This document shows positions 45,152 through 54,177 of a stretch of DNA of 64,000 nt, piece by piece. Both the position numbers and the translations under genes were made by a program. Within the stretch, counting starts at the first letter, position 1; each line of letters starts with the position of its first letter. The notes beneath the pieces were generated by a model, which did not search any database, was not told the DNA's origin, and saw only the letters and a program-made list of their open reading frames with translations. This DNA comes from Mycobacterium sp. 852013-51886_SCH5428379 (GTDB taxonomy: Bacteria; Actinomycetota; Actinomycetes; Mycobacteriales; Mycobacteriaceae): positions 1 through 64,000 of the forward strand of contig NZ_LZSU01000008.1 of NCBI RefSeq assembly GCF_001665575.1, read 5' to 3'.

Positions 45152-45664
45152 TCAGGCCCGGGCGGCTCTGGCGGGCGTGTCGGCGCTTCGCAGCCCGACG
45201 CTGATGCGCCGGCAGTTCTCCCCCATCGCCGAGATCTGCGGACGTGACAGCCGGCCCAGGAAGTGCGCACGCACCGCGTCACCGTAGGTGATCATCGCTG
45301 CCCGCACCTGCGCGCGGCCCTCCTCGGTGATCGACGCCAGCACCCCGCGTCCGTCCTCCGGACTGGCGCCGCGACGCACGAGACCGGCCGTCTCCAGGCG
45401 CCGGATCTGCCGGGTCACCCTGCTGGGCAACGACATCAGCACCTCGGCCAGATCCCCCATCCGCACCGAGGCCGTCGGCGACTTGTCCAGGACGTCCAGC
45501 AGCCGTACGTCGTTGAGCGTCAGCTGATGCTCCTCGACGAGCGACTTGTTGAGTGTCGCGTGCAACCGCAGTGCGGCGTCCAAAAAGTTTTGCCACGAGC
45601 GTTGTTCTGCAATGTCGAGCCCCGGCATATCGCTTGCCGTGCGCCCCCCGATCATCCCCTCCAT
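45152..45664 (-). CDS. MarR-family transcriptional regulator
   Basis: 170 residues. Winged helix-turn-helix with LTLNDVRLLDVLDKSPTASVRMGDLAEVLMSLPSRVTRQIRRLETAGLVRRGASPEDGRGVLASITEEGRA, the MarR recognition helix and wing DxR. It probably controls itself or the divergent oxidoreductase at 45740. ATG 45664 is supported by a leaderless -10 6 nt upstream. Confidence 0.88.
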   Translation of the reverse strand: MEGMIGGRTASDMPGLDIAEQRSWQNFLDAALRLHATLNKSLVEEHQLTLNDVRLLDVLDKSPTASVRMGDLAEVLMSLPSRVTRQIRRLETAGLVRRGASPEDGRGVLASITEEGRAQVRAAMITYGDAVRAHFLGRLSRPQISAMGENCRRISVGLRSADTPARAARA

Positions 45665-45670
45665 CGGATC

Positions 45671-45676
45671 ATCGTA
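45671..45676 (-). promoter_or_regulatory. -10 element TACGAT, leaderless start for the marR gene
   Basis: Reverse strand TACGAT, 6 nt, ATG at 45664. Confidence 0.55.
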
Positions 45677-45726
45677 AAACACCGATCCGAGCCCGGGAAG
45701 GACGAGGCGCAGCGGGTCCGGGCGAG

Positions 45727-45732
45727 TAGGGT
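45727..45732 (+). promoter_or_regulatory. -10 element TAGGGT, leaderless start for the oxidoreductase at 45740
   Basis: TAGGGT, 7 nt, ATG at 45740. Confidence 0.55.
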
Positions 45733-45739
45733 AGCCAGG

Positions 45740-46723
45740 ATGCGCGCCATCGTGGCGGCCGAATCCGGCCGCCTGACCTGGTCCGACGTCCCGGAAACGC
45801 CTCTGCGGGAGGGCGAGGTGACCATCGAGGTGACTGCCGCGGGCATGAACCGCGCGGACCTGATGCAAGCCGCGGGCAAGTATCCGCCGCCGAAGGGCGC
45901 CAGCGAGATCATCGGCCTCGAGGTGTCCGGCCGGATCGCCGCGGTCGCCGACGGGGTGACGCAGTGGTCGGTCGGCCAGCCGGTGTGCGCTTTGCTGGCC
46001 GGCGGCGGCTACGCGGAGTACGTCAACGTGCCGGCCGAACAGGTCATGCCGGTGCCCGAAGGGGTCGATCTCGACCATGCGGCGGCTTTGCCCGAGGCGG
46101 CCTGCACGGTGTGGTCGAACATCGTGATGACCGCCGGGCTGCAGCCCGGCGAGTTGCTGCTCGTGCACGGCGGGGGCAGCGGTATCGGAACCCACGCCAT
46201 CCAGGTGGCCGGCGCCATGGGCTGTCGCGTCGCCGTCACCGCCGGGTCCCGCCACAAGCTGGACCTCTGCCGCGAACTGGGGGCCGATCCCGCGATCAAC
46301 TACCGCGACGAGGATTTCGTCGAGCGGCTGCGCGCCGAGAGCGACGGCGCCGGAGCCGACGTCATCCTCGACATCATGGGGGCGGCCTACCTTGACCGCA
46401 ACGTCGACGCCCTGGCGCTCGACGGCAGGCTCGTCATCATCGCCGCGCAGGGCGGGGCCAAGGCCGAACTGAACATCGGCAAGCTGTTGGGCAAGCGCGC
46501 CGGGGTGATCGCCACGACGCTGCGCGGCCGTCCTGTCACCGGGCCGAACAGCAAGGCCGAGATCGTCGCCGAGGTGGTGCGCCACGTGTGGCCGATGGTC
46601 GCCGACGGCCGGGTGCGCCCGATCATCGGCGCGGAGTATCCGATCGCCGAGGCGCAGGCCGCCCACGAGATGCTCGACTCCGGCGAGGTCTCCGGCAAGG
46701 TGCTGCTGCGGGTACGCGACTGA
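45740..46723 (+). CDS. Zinc-free quinone oxidoreductase-like MDR protein
   Basis: 327 residues. GroES-like N-domain (VTIEVTAAGMNRADLMQAAGKYPPP, GLEVSGRIAAV) and Rossmann domain with LLVHGGGSGIGTHAIQVAGAMG and AGSRHKLDLCRELGAD. The zinc ligands of alcohol dehydrogenases are absent, as in NADPH:quinone oxidoreductases (PIG3/QOR). Likely reduces quinones or enones. Counterpart of Rv3777; the divergent MarR gene may sense its substrate. Confidence 0.88.
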   Translation: MRAIVAAESGRLTWSDVPETPLREGEVTIEVTAAGMNRADLMQAAGKYPPPKGASEIIGLEVSGRIAAVADGVTQWSVGQPVCALLAGGGYAEYVNVPAEQVMPVPEGVDLDHAAALPEAACTVWSNIVMTAGLQPGELLLVHGGGSGIGTHAIQVAGAMGCRVAVTAGSRHKLDLCRELGADPAINYRDEDFVERLRAESDGAGADVILDIMGAAYLDRNVDALALDGRLVIIAAQGGAKAELNIGKLLGKRAGVIATTLRGRPVTGPNSKAEIVAEVVRHVWPMVADGRVRPIIGAEYPIAEAQAAHEMLDSGEVSGKVLLRVRD

Positions 46724-46739
46724 CGCGTCCGCCTATCGC

Positions 46740-47936
46740 CTACCCCAGTGAGGCGAGCGCGCGCACCAGCTGATCCACCTCGGCGGTGGTGCTGTAGTGC
46801 GCCAACCCGACCGTCACCGCACCACCGATGTCGCTGACGCCGATGACGTCGAGCACCCGCGAACTCGCGTCGGCGATCGCCAGCACGCCGTTGTCGGCGA
46901 GGCGGCGCACCACGGTCTCCGCGGGCACGTCGCGCACGGCGAAGCTGAGCACGGGGATCCGCACCTCGGGCTCGCCGATCAGCATCACTCGCGGCAGCGA
47001 GCGCAGCGACATCACCAGGTAGTCGAACAGGCGGCCCAGATAGGCCGTCGCCGACTGCATCGACCACGCCAGTCGTTCGCGTCGGGTCCCGGAGGCGGAT
47101 TCGTCGAGCCCGGCGAGGTACTCGATGCTGGCCACCACGCCTGCGAGCATGCCGAACTGGTGGACGCCCACCTCGAGTCGAGCCGGGCCGGTGGCGAACG
47201 GGTCGAGCGAGACCGAACCGAGGGTGTCGATCGTTGCCGGATCGCGGAAGACCAGCGCACCGATCGGCGGCCCGCCCCAGGCGACGGCGTTGACGGCGAC
47301 GACGTCGGCGTCCACCTCGTTCATGTCGAAGAGCCGGTACGGCGCCGCGGCCGAATGGTCGACGACCACCAGACCGCCGACCTCGTGCACCAGCTTGGCG
47401 ACCACGCTCAGGTCGGTGACGGTGCCCAGCGTCGAGGAGGCCGACGCGATCGCGACCAGCCGGGTCGGGCCGGTGATCAGACCCTCCCACTGCCAGGTCG
47501 GCAGCTCACCGGTCTCGATGTCGACCTCGGCCCACTTGATCTTGGCGCCGAACCGGTTGGCTGCCCGCAGCCACGGTGCGATGTTGGCCTCGTCGTCCAG
47601 TCGGGTGACGACCACCTCGTAGCCCAGTCCGACCCGGGCCGATGCGGCGTCGGCCAGCGAGGCCAGCAGCAGCGCACGGTCCGCCCCGAGCACCACCCCG
47701 GCCGGATCGGCGTTGACCAGGTCAGCGACGGCCTGGCGGGCGGCGGTGAGCACCGCCGCGCTGCGGCGCGACGACGGATGGGGTCCGCCGGTCGTGGCCA
47801 TGGATCCGCGGAACGCCGTGGACACCGTCGTTGCGACCGAATCGGGCAGCAACATGCCGTTCTGTGCGTCGAAGTGAACCCACCCGTCGCCCAGCGTCGG
47901 GTGCAGCCCACGCACCCGGGCGACGTCGTATGCCAT
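46740..47936 (-). CDS. Class-V aminotransferase-fold (cysteine-desulfurase-like) protein lacking the PLP lysine
   Basis: 398 residues. The fold of SufS/NifS-like enzymes is evident: [70 protein letters not shown]. Where these enzymes carry the Schiff-base lysine in S-x-H-K-x-x-G-P, this protein reads [16 protein letters not shown], with no lysine. As I remember the M. tuberculosis counterpart (Rv3778c), it has the same change (NAHAWGGPP). It is therefore a conserved non-PLP or altered-chemistry protein of unknown function. Confidence 0.85.
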   Translation of the reverse strand: MAYDVARVRGLHPTLGDGWVHFDAQNGMLLPDSVATTVSTAFRGSMATTGGPHPSSRRSAAVLTAARQAVADLVNADPAGVVLGADRALLLASLADAASARVGLGYEVVVTRLDDEANIAPWLRAANRFGAKIKWAEVDIETGELPTWQWEGLITGPTRLVAIASASSTLGTVTDLSVVAKLVHEVGGLVVVDHSAAAPYRLFDMNEVDADVVAVNAVAWGGPPIGALVFRDPATIDTLGSVSLDPFATGPARLEVGVHQFGMLAGVVASIEYLAGLDESASGTRRERLAWSMQSATAYLGRLFDYLVMSLRSLPRVMLIGEPEVRIPVLSFAVRDVPAETVVRRLADNGVLAIADASSRVLDVIGVSDIGGAVTVGLAHYSTTAEVDQLVRALASLG

Positions 47937-47943
47937 TCCAGCC

Positions 47944-47949
47944 ACCTTA
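47944..47949 (-). promoter_or_regulatory. -10 element TAAGGT, leaderless start for the gene at 47936
   Basis: Reverse strand TAAGGT, 7 nt, ATG at 47936. The 236-base space to bpa is the longest gene-free stretch in the window; apart from this element I see nothing convincing in it. Confidence 0.6.
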
Positions 47950-48172
47950 GATCGTTCGGTTTTCACAGGAAGCGACACGAATCTGGCGGGCGCCCGACCG
48001 TGCATCCTTCGTTGATGCTGAACCCTGATCCGGGCACCTGGCCAGCCATACTAGTCGAGCGCGCGACAGCTGCCGTGGGCCGTTCGCTGGGGCAGAGGAG
48101 ACTAGTGTCGCATTCGAACCGGCACGGTACGGCCCTACCGGTAAGACAGCCACAAGAGGGAATGCTGACTCA

Positions 48173-48697
48173 ATGACGCTGAACAACGACGACGACAACA
48201 TCGAGATCATCGGTGGCGACGACATCGAAACCGACGACCGTGCCGCAGCGGGAGGCGAGGGCAAATCCCTGACCGACCTGGTCGAACAGCCCGCCAAGGT
48301 CATGCGGATCGGCACCATGATCAAACAGTTGCTCGAAGAGGTGCGGGCCGCACCGCTGGACGAGGCCAGCCGCAACAAGCTGCGCGACATCCACCGCACC
48401 AGCATCCGCGAACTCGAAGAGGGTCTGGCCCCGGAACTGCGCGACGAACTCGAGCGGCTGACGTTGCCGTTCACCGAGGACGGCACCCCGTCGGACGCCG
48501 AATTGCGCATCGCACAGGCCCAGCTCGTCGGCTGGCTGGAGGGCCTGTTCCACGGCATCCAGACCGCGCTGTTCGCCCAGCAGATGGCTGCCCGCGCGCA
48601 GCTCGAGCAGATGCGCCAGGGGGCGTTGCCACCCGGTCTGGGGGCACCGGGTCAGCGCGGCGGTCCGTCGCACCCCGGCACGGGTCAGTACCTGTAG
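48173..48697 (+). CDS. bpa: Bacterial proteasome activator Bpa (PafE)
   Basis: 174 residues. Acidic, disordered N-terminus (NNDDDNIEIIGGDDIETDD), a central four-helix region (SLTDLVEQPAKVMRIGTMIKQLLEEVRAAPLDEASRNKLRDIH ... GWLEGLFHGIQTALFAQQMAAR) and the C-terminal GQYL motif that docks into the 20S proteasome. It is the counterpart of Rv3780, an ATP-independent ring activator that opens the proteasome for unfolded proteins such as HspR. It precedes wzt by 7 nt, a conserved neighbourhood with no known mechanistic reason. Confidence 0.95.
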   Translation: MTLNNDDDNIEIIGGDDIETDDRAAAGGEGKSLTDLVEQPAKVMRIGTMIKQLLEEVRAAPLDEASRNKLRDIHRTSIRELEEGLAPELRDELERLTLPFTEDGTPSDAELRIAQAQLVGWLEGLFHGIQTALFAQQMAARAQLEQMRQGALPPGLGAPGQRGGPSHPGTGQYL

Positions 48698-48704
48698 GGC
48701 TGCT

Positions 48705-49526
48705 GTGTCGGAACCGCACATCGAGACCCGCGACGCGTGGGTCGAATTCCCGATCTTCGATGCGAAGACGCGCTCGCTGAAGAAGGCGTTCCTCGGCAAG
48801 GCCGGCGGCGCCATCGGGCGGAACGACTCCAACGTCGTCGTCATCGAGGCGTTGCGCGACATCACGCTGTCGCTGTCCCTGGGCGACCGGGTCGGGCTGG
48901 TCGGACACAACGGTGCGGGTAAGTCGACGCTGTTGCGGCTGCTCTCCGGGATCTACGAACCCACCCGTGGTTCGGCGACGGTCACCGGACGGGTGGCGCC
49001 GGTGTTCGACCTCGGCGTCGGCATGGATCCGGAGATCTCCGGATTCGAGAACATCATCATCCGCGGGCTGTTCCTCGGGCAGACGCGCAAGCAGATGCTG
49101 GCAAAGGTCGACGAGATCGCGGAGTTCACCGAACTCGGCGAGTACCTGTCCATGCCGCTGCGCACGTACTCGACCGGTATGCGGGTGCGGTTGGCGATGG
49201 GTGTGGTCACGAGCATCGACCCGGAGATCCTGCTGCTCGACGAGGGCATCGGCGCCGTCGACGCGGAATTTCTGAAGAAGGCGCAGACGCGGCTGCAGAA
49301 GCTCGTCGAACGGTCCGGGATCCTGGTGTTCGCCAGCCACTCCAACGAGTTCCTCGCCCGGCTGTGCAAGACCGCGATGTGGATCGACCACGGCACCATC
49401 CGGATGGCCGGCGGTATCGAGGAGGTCGTGCGGGCCTACGAGGGCGAGGACGCCGCGCGGCATGTGCGCGAGGTACTGGACGAGCACCGGGCCGACTGGC
49501 CGGCCACTGCGGGTGCCGATGACTGA
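48705..49526 (+). CDS. wzt: Galactan ABC exporter ATPase Wzt
   Basis: 273 residues. Walker A VGHNGAGKSTLL, signature YSTGMRVRLAMG, Walker B ILLLDEGIGAVD, typical of polysaccharide/teichoic acid exporters (TagH/Wzt). The N-terminal insert (DAKTRSLKKAFLGKAGGAIG) is usual for this group. With Wzm it moves the lipid-linked galactan of arabinogalactan across the membrane. No C-terminal carbohydrate-binding domain is present. Overlaps glfT1 by 8 bases. Confidence 0.93.
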   Translation: MSEPHIETRDAWVEFPIFDAKTRSLKKAFLGKAGGAIGRNDSNVVVIEALRDITLSLSLGDRVGLVGHNGAGKSTLLRLLSGIYEPTRGSATVTGRVAPVFDLGVGMDPEISGFENIIIRGLFLGQTRKQMLAKVDEIAEFTELGEYLSMPLRTYSTGMRVRLAMGVVTSIDPEILLLDEGIGAVDAEFLKKAQTRLQKLVERSGILVFASHSNEFLARLCKTAMWIDHGTIRMAGGIEEVVRAYEGEDAARHVREVLDEHRADWPATAGADD

Positions 49527-50403
49527 CACGGTCATCGCGGTCGTCGTCACCCATCGTCGTCCCGACTCGCTGGCGCAGTCCCTGTCGGCGATCTGCAGCC
49601 AGACCCGCCCGCCCGACAAGCTGATCGTGGTGGACAACGACTGCGATTTCGCGGTGCGCGATCTGGTGGCCGGGCAGCCGGTACCCAACACCTATCTCGG
49701 TTCGCACCGCAACCTCGGTGGCGCAGGCGGTTTCGCGCTCGGAATGTTGCACGCACTGGCAGAGGGGGCCGACTGGATCTGGCTGGCCGATGACGACGGC
49801 AGGCCGTTGGACTCCACGGTGCTGCAGACGCTGCTGAACTGCGCGTCGCGGCACGGCCTGGCGGAGGTGTCACCGATGGTGTGCGACATCGCCGACCCGA
49901 CGCGGCTGGCGTTTCCGCTGCGCCGCGGATTGGTGTGGCGGCGGCGCGCCTCCGAGTTGGGGTCGGGTGATCTGCTGCCCGGGATCGCGTCGCTGTTCAA
50001 CGGCGCTCTGTTCCGGGCGTCCACCGTGGACGCCGTGGGCGTACCCGATCTGCGGTTGTTCGTCCGCGGCGACGAGGTGGAATTGCACCGGCGTTTGGTG
50101 CGCTCGGGTCTGCCGTTCGGGACGTGTCTGGACGCGACCTACGTCCACCCCTGTGGCACAGATGAATTCAAGCCGATCCTGGGTGGGCGGATGCACACGC
50201 AGTATCCCGACGACGACACCAAACGGTTCTTCACCTACCGCAACCGTGGATATCTGCTGTCCCAGCCCGGTTTGCGGAAACTGCTTCCGCAGGAATGGGT
50301 GCGATTCGGCTGGTACTTCCTGGTGTCGCGGCGCGATCCGGCCGGGCTGCGGGAGTGGATCCGGTTGCGGAGGCTGGGCCGGCGAGAGAGGTTTTCGCGA
50401 TGA
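49519..50403 (+). CDS. glfT1: Galactofuranosyltransferase GlfT1
   Basis: 294 residues, GT-A fold family 2 glycosyltransferase: VVVTHRRPDSLAQSL, LIVVDND, NLGGAGGFALGMLHALAEGADWIWLADDDG (DxD-type site), FNGALFRAS and FVRGDEVELHRRL. It adds the first galactofuranose residues to decaprenyl-diphospho-GlcNAc-rhamnose. It sits between the two exporter genes and overlaps both, so galactan initiation and export are co-expressed. Confidence 0.93.
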   Translation: MTDTVIAVVVTHRRPDSLAQSLSAICSQTRPPDKLIVVDNDCDFAVRDLVAGQPVPNTYLGSHRNLGGAGGFALGMLHALAEGADWIWLADDDGRPLDSTVLQTLLNCASRHGLAEVSPMVCDIADPTRLAFPLRRGLVWRRRASELGSGDLLPGIASLFNGALFRASTVDAVGVPDLRLFVRGDEVELHRRLVRSGLPFGTCLDATYVHPCGTDEFKPILGGRMHTQYPDDDTKRFFTYRNRGYLLSQPGLRKLLPQEWVRFGWYFLVSRRDPAGLREWIRLRRLGRRERFSR

Positions 50404-51230
50404 CGATCGTTGACGCGGCGGCGCAGTCGAAGACGATGGCGCGGGCGTGGGGCGACCTGCGCTCCGGGTTCGGTAAACGGGAACTCTGGCTGCACCTGGG
50501 CTGGCAGGACATCAAACAGCGCTACCGCCGTTCGGTGCTCGGCCCGTTCTGGATCACCATCGCCACCGGCGCCACCGCCGTCGCGATGGGTCTGCTGTAT
50601 TCGAAGCTGTTCAAACTCGAACTGGCCGAACACCTTCCGTACGTGACGATGGGTCTGATCGTCTGGAACCTGATCAACGCCGCGATCATCGAAGGCGCCG
50701 ACGTGTTCGTCGCCAACGAGGGCCTGATCAAACAGCTGCCGACGCCGCTGTCGGTGCATGTCTACCGGCTGGTGTGGCGGCAGATCATCCTGTTCGGCCA
50801 CAACATGATCATCTTCGTGATCATCGCGATCATCTTTCCCCAGCCCTGGCACTGGACGTCGCTGGCGGTGATCCCGGCCTTCATGCTGATCGTGCTGAAC
50901 TGCGTGTGGGTGTCGTTGTGCTTCGGGATCCTGGCCACCCGCTACCGCGACATCAGCCCGCTGCTGTTCTCCCTGGTGCAGCTGCTGTTCTTCATGACGC
51001 CGATCATCTGGAACGAGGCGACGCTGCAGCAGCAGGGCGCCGGGAACTACGCGACGATCGTCGAACTCAATCCGCTGCTGCACTATCTCGACATCGTGCG
51101 GGCGCCGCTGCTGGGCGCCGATCAGGAGTTGCGGCACTGGGTCGTGGTGATCACGTTGACGATCATCGGCTGGATCATGGCGGCGTTTGCGATGAAGCAG
51201 TACCGCGCGCGGGTGCCGTACTGGGTCTGA
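50400..51230 (+). CDS. wzm: Galactan ABC exporter permease Wzm
   Basis: 276 residues, ABC-2 type permease with an amphipathic N-terminus (WLHLGWQDIKQRYRRSVLGPFW) and about six membrane helices. Partner of Wzt. ATGA overlap with glfT1. Confidence 0.92.
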   Translation: MTIVDAAAQSKTMARAWGDLRSGFGKRELWLHLGWQDIKQRYRRSVLGPFWITIATGATAVAMGLLYSKLFKLELAEHLPYVTMGLIVWNLINAAIIEGADVFVANEGLIKQLPTPLSVHVYRLVWRQIILFGHNMIIFVIIAIIFPQPWHWTSLAVIPAFMLIVLNCVWVSLCFGILATRYRDISPLLFSLVQLLFFMTPIIWNEATLQQQGAGNYATIVELNPLLHYLDIVRAPLLGADQELRHWVVVITLTIIGWIMAAFAMKQYRARVPYWV

Positions 51231-51322
51231 CTCGAGCGGAGACCGGCGAGTTATCCCCAGCGGCGAATTGATCCACAGGCTCGCCGATCGGTGGGTGCGC
51301 AGAGACGGCGCAGGCTGGACAA

Positions 51323-51338
51323 TCGAAGATGTGTTCGA
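51323..51338. promoter_or_regulatory. LexA-binding SOS box, one mismatch
   Basis: TCGAAG-ATGT-GTTCGA differs from the consensus TCGAAC-N4-GTTCGA at one base. It overlaps the GTG start (51331-51333) of the 13E12 gene, the same geometry as the box at 437-452. Confidence 0.8.
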
Positions 51339-52704
51339 AACACTATCCGCCCCGGCCCTCCTCGACGCGATGTGTGCCGCGCAGCGCGACGAGCGGTCGG
51401 CAACGGCGCGACGCCTGCTCGCAGTGGGCCGCTTCGCCCTGCGGCGGCTCGCCGAGCTCGGAGACGCACACGGCAACTGGTGTGTGGACGACTGGGAGGC
51501 CGTCGCCGCCGAAGTCGGAGCCGAACTGGGCATCAGCCGGCAGTGGGCGTCCTCGCAGATGCATCACGGGACGACGCTGATCGAGCGGCTGCCGAAGCTC
51601 GGCGAGGTCTTCGCCACGGGTGAGGTCGACTACCGCATCGTCGACATCGCGATCAGCCGCACCCAACTCGTCGTCGACGAGGGCGTGCTGGCACAGATCG
51701 ATCGCATGCTGGCCCGGCAGGTGCGGCGGTGGAACAAACTCTCCCGGAGGAAGATCACCGAACGGGTCGACTGGATGGTGATCGAACTCGATCCGGAAGC
51801 CGTCCGGGTCGCCCGCGAGAGCGACGCCGACCGCCACATCGAAGTCACGCCAGGCCAGAACGGTACGGCCGAGGTCTACGGCACCCTCCGCGCCGCGGCC
51901 GCCGTGGCGCTCGACCAACGGCTCGATGAGCTGGCCGCGACCGTGTGCGCCGACGACCCCAGGACAAAGGGCCAACGTCGAGCCGACGCCGTCGACGTGT
52001 TGACGGCAGGCGGGACGGCAATGCCGTGCGAATGCGGTCGGGAGGACTGCCCGGCCGATCCGGCAGGCGTCGCGCGCAGCAAGGTCGTCATCCACGTGCT
52101 GGCCGATGCGGCGACGGTCGAGGGTCACGGTGCCGCGCCCGCGCTGCTCGCCGGCTACGGGACCGTTCCGGCCGAGGCGGTCCGGCGGCTGACACCAACC
52201 GCGACGGTGCGAGCACTGCATGCGCCGACGGGCGAAGACCGCTATCGGCCGTCGGCGAAGCTCGCCGACTTCGTCCGGTGCCGCGACCTGTCGTGCCGTT
52301 TCCCCGGTTGCGACGAACCCGCGGAGCGCTGCGATGTGGACCACACGGTGCCCTATCCCGCCGGCCCCACCCATCCCTCGAATCTGAAGGCGTACTGCCG
52401 GACACACCACCTGCTGAAGACGTTCTTCGCCGGTCCGGGCGGCTGGAGTGAACGCCAATCGCCCGACGGCACCGTGACGTGGACGTCGCCCACCGGGCGG
52501 CGCTACGTCACCGTGCCGGACGGCGCGCTGTTCTTCCCTCAGCTGGCGCAGCCCACCGGACATGTGCCTGCGGGATCGGCGGCGGGCGGCGGGCTGGCGA
52601 TGCCCACCCGGCGGCGGACTCGAACGCAGGAGCGGGAGTACCGGATCGAGTGGGAGCGGGGCCTCAACCGGGCCCGGTACGCCGCCGATCCGCCACCGTT
52701 TTAG
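51331..52704 (+). CDS. DUF222 / 13E12-repeat family HNH endonuclease-like protein
   Basis: 457 residues. DUF222 helical domain (residues about 1-330: FALRRLAELGDAHGNWCVDDWEAVAAEVGAEL, HHGTTLIERLPKLGEVFATGEVDYRIVDIAI) and C-terminal HNH motif with its zinc cysteines, CRDLSCRFPGCDEPAERCDVDHTVPYPAG ... NLKAYCRTHHLLK. GTG start inside the SOS box gives V-F-E at the N-terminus like its relatives. A longer reading from 51268 is possible but would ignore the SOS box geometry. It interrupts the cell-wall gene cluster after wzm and is likely induced by DNA damage. Function unknown. Confidence 0.88.
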   Translation: MFETLSAPALLDAMCAAQRDERSATARRLLAVGRFALRRLAELGDAHGNWCVDDWEAVAAEVGAELGISRQWASSQMHHGTTLIERLPKLGEVFATGEVDYRIVDIAISRTQLVVDEGVLAQIDRMLARQVRRWNKLSRRKITERVDWMVIELDPEAVRVARESDADRHIEVTPGQNGTAEVYGTLRAAAAVALDQRLDELAATVCADDPRTKGQRRADAVDVLTAGGTAMPCECGREDCPADPAGVARSKVVIHVLADAATVEGHGAAPALLAGYGTVPAEAVRRLTPTATVRALHAPTGEDRYRPSAKLADFVRCRDLSCRFPGCDEPAERCDVDHTVPYPAGPTHPSNLKAYCRTHHLLKTFFAGPGGWSERQSPDGTVTWTSPTGRRYVTVPDGALFFPQLAQPTGHVPAGSAAGGGLAMPTRRRTRTQEREYRIEWERGLNRARYAADPPPF

Positions 52705-52743
52705 CTCCCGGGATTCTGCCCGGTGAACTAGCGTGATGCGGAT

Positions 52744-53076
52744 ATGAGCATCCCGCCGTATCAACCGCCGTCCTCTCCGACGCAGGGGCCCGGCAACACG
52801 CTGCTGTGCCCGAAATGCGCCGGGGTGATGAGAACCTACGAGCGCAACGGGATCCACCTCGAGCAGTGCGACTCGTGCCGCGGAATCTTCCTCGACTTCG
52901 GAGAGCTCGAATCGCTGACCCAGATGGAGAACCGCTTCATGCAGGCGGCACCACCTCCCCCACCCCCGCCGCAACACGGCTACGGATCCGGCTACGACTA
53001 CGGCCCGGGCTGGGGTCACCGCGGCAACAAGCACTACCGCAAGCAGGGTTTCGGCCGGCTCTTCTTCTCGAGCTAG
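52744..53076 (+). CDS. Zinc-ribbon protein (TFIIB-type, COG3809-like)
   Basis: 110 residues. A proline-rich start is followed by a zinc ribbon LLCPKCAGVMRTY...LEQCDSCRGIFLDFGELE (four Cys) and a low-complexity tail (PPPPPPPQHGYGSGYDYGPGWG). Function unknown. TAGCGT lies 9 nt before the ATG. Stop TAG interlocks with the convergent gene through CTAG at 53073-53076. Confidence 0.82.
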   Translation: MSIPPYQPPSSPTQGPGNTLLCPKCAGVMRTYERNGIHLEQCDSCRGIFLDFGELESLTQMENRFMQAAPPPPPPPQHGYGSGYDYGPGWGHRGNKHYRKQGFGRLFFSS

Positions 53077-53852
53077 GACGCCATCCGCGCGCACGCCGCG
53101 CCCAGCAGGGGGTCTTCGGGATGGGCTGCGGCGGCGGCGATCACCGCCGCGCGGGCGAACAGTTCGAGCACCGGCCACGGGTCGTCCCCGACGCCGTCGA
53201 GCGCAGCGCCGCCCGCTCTCCGGTACGCGGCCAGGAACGCCGTCCAGTCGCGATCCGGGATGTGGCCCGCAGCCCACAAGCCGGCGGGCCGGGCCAGATC
53301 CCAGGCCGGGTCGCCGACGCCGAGGTCATCGACGTCGATGAGCAGCCACGGGTCCGCCGGGGAGTGCCGGCCGAGCTGGCCCAGGTGAAAGTCGCCGTGC
53401 ACCAAGGTTCTCGGCCGATCCGTTGACCCCGCCCGCCATGCCCGATCGGGCAGCTCTGCCGCCGCCCGCCGCACCTCCGCGACGTCGTCGCCGACTGCGC
53501 GCATCCGTTCGACCGACCGCCGCATCCGCGCCGGCCACCCGTGGGCCACTCGCGCACGCACCGGCGCGGCATGCAGGCGCGCGAGCAGCTCACCCGCCTG
53601 CGCCCAGGGCAATCGATCCGGATCGGGCTCCACCGTCTCCAGCCGCGGCCACCTGGTCAGCCAGCGTCCATCAACCGCTTCCGGCGTGACGGCCAACGGT
53701 GCGGCCGCGATACCCCGCAGCTGCGCGGCGAGCTCGAGTCGACGACACAACTGACGCGGCGACGTCTCCTGTCGGTGCAGCTTCGACACCACGTCACCGT
53801 CGACGGTGATCGCGGCGCCGGACCGGGTGAGCACCTTGCGACGGTAAACCAC
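53073..53852 (-). CDS. Aminoglycoside-phosphotransferase-fold kinase-like protein
   Basis: 259 residues, shorter than usual APH proteins. Catalytic loop LVHGDFHLGQLG, with Gln where the loop asparagine is common, and metal-binding LLIDVDDLGVGDPAWDLARP. The N-lobe lysine may be in VVSKLHRQ. Substrate unknown. GTG start. Confidence 0.78.
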   Translation of the reverse strand: MVYRRKVLTRSGAAITVDGDVVSKLHRQETSPRQLCRRLELAAQLRGIAAAPLAVTPEAVDGRWLTRWPRLETVEPDPDRLPWAQAGELLARLHAAPVRARVAHGWPARMRRSVERMRAVGDDVAEVRRAAAELPDRAWRAGSTDRPRTLVHGDFHLGQLGRHSPADPWLLIDVDDLGVGDPAWDLARPAGLWAAGHIPDRDWTAFLAAYRRAGGAALDGVGDDPWPVLELFARAAVIAAAAAHPEDPLLGAACARMAS

Positions 53853-53875
53853 CGATCAGCACGTCGAAATCGGCG

Positions 53876-53881
53876 TAGCGT
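53876..53881 (+). promoter_or_regulatory. -10 element TAGCGT, leaderless start for the gene at 53889
   Basis: TAGCGT, 7 nt, ATG at 53889. Confidence 0.55.
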
Positions 53882-53888
53882 CGCGAGC

Positions 53889-54176
53889 ATGAAGCGCGGC
53901 ATCGTCGGCGGATCGGCTGTGGTGCTACTCGCCGCGGGTTTGCTCACCACCGCCCCATCGGCCAACGCCGGATGTCTGTACGGCGGCGACGTGATCAGCA
54001 AGTGCGACGGACCCGTCCAGTTCGACGGCACCTGGCAGCGCTGCGCGGGCGTCACCAACTACATCCCCAGGGGGTTCGGTTCCTACCTGGCCCCGGTCAA
54101 GATCTGCGACATCCTGGGACCCGGCAGGCAGCCTGCTGACGGCCGGCTGGCCAACCCACCGAGCTACATACCCTGA
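53889..54176 (+). CDS. Small secreted CDGP-motif protein
   Basis: 95 residues. Signal peptide (GSAVVLLAAGLLTTAPSANA) and a mature part of about 67 residues with four cysteines and KCDGPVQFDGTWQRC, the pattern of mycobacterial CDGP-domain exported proteins. Two disulfides are likely. Function unknown. Its stop lies 1 base before the convergent stop. Confidence 0.75.
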   Translation: MKRGIVGGSAVVLLAAGLLTTAPSANAGCLYGGDVISKCDGPVQFDGTWQRCAGVTNYIPRGFGSYLAPVKICDILGPGRQPADGRLANPPSYIP

Positions 54177-54177
54177 C

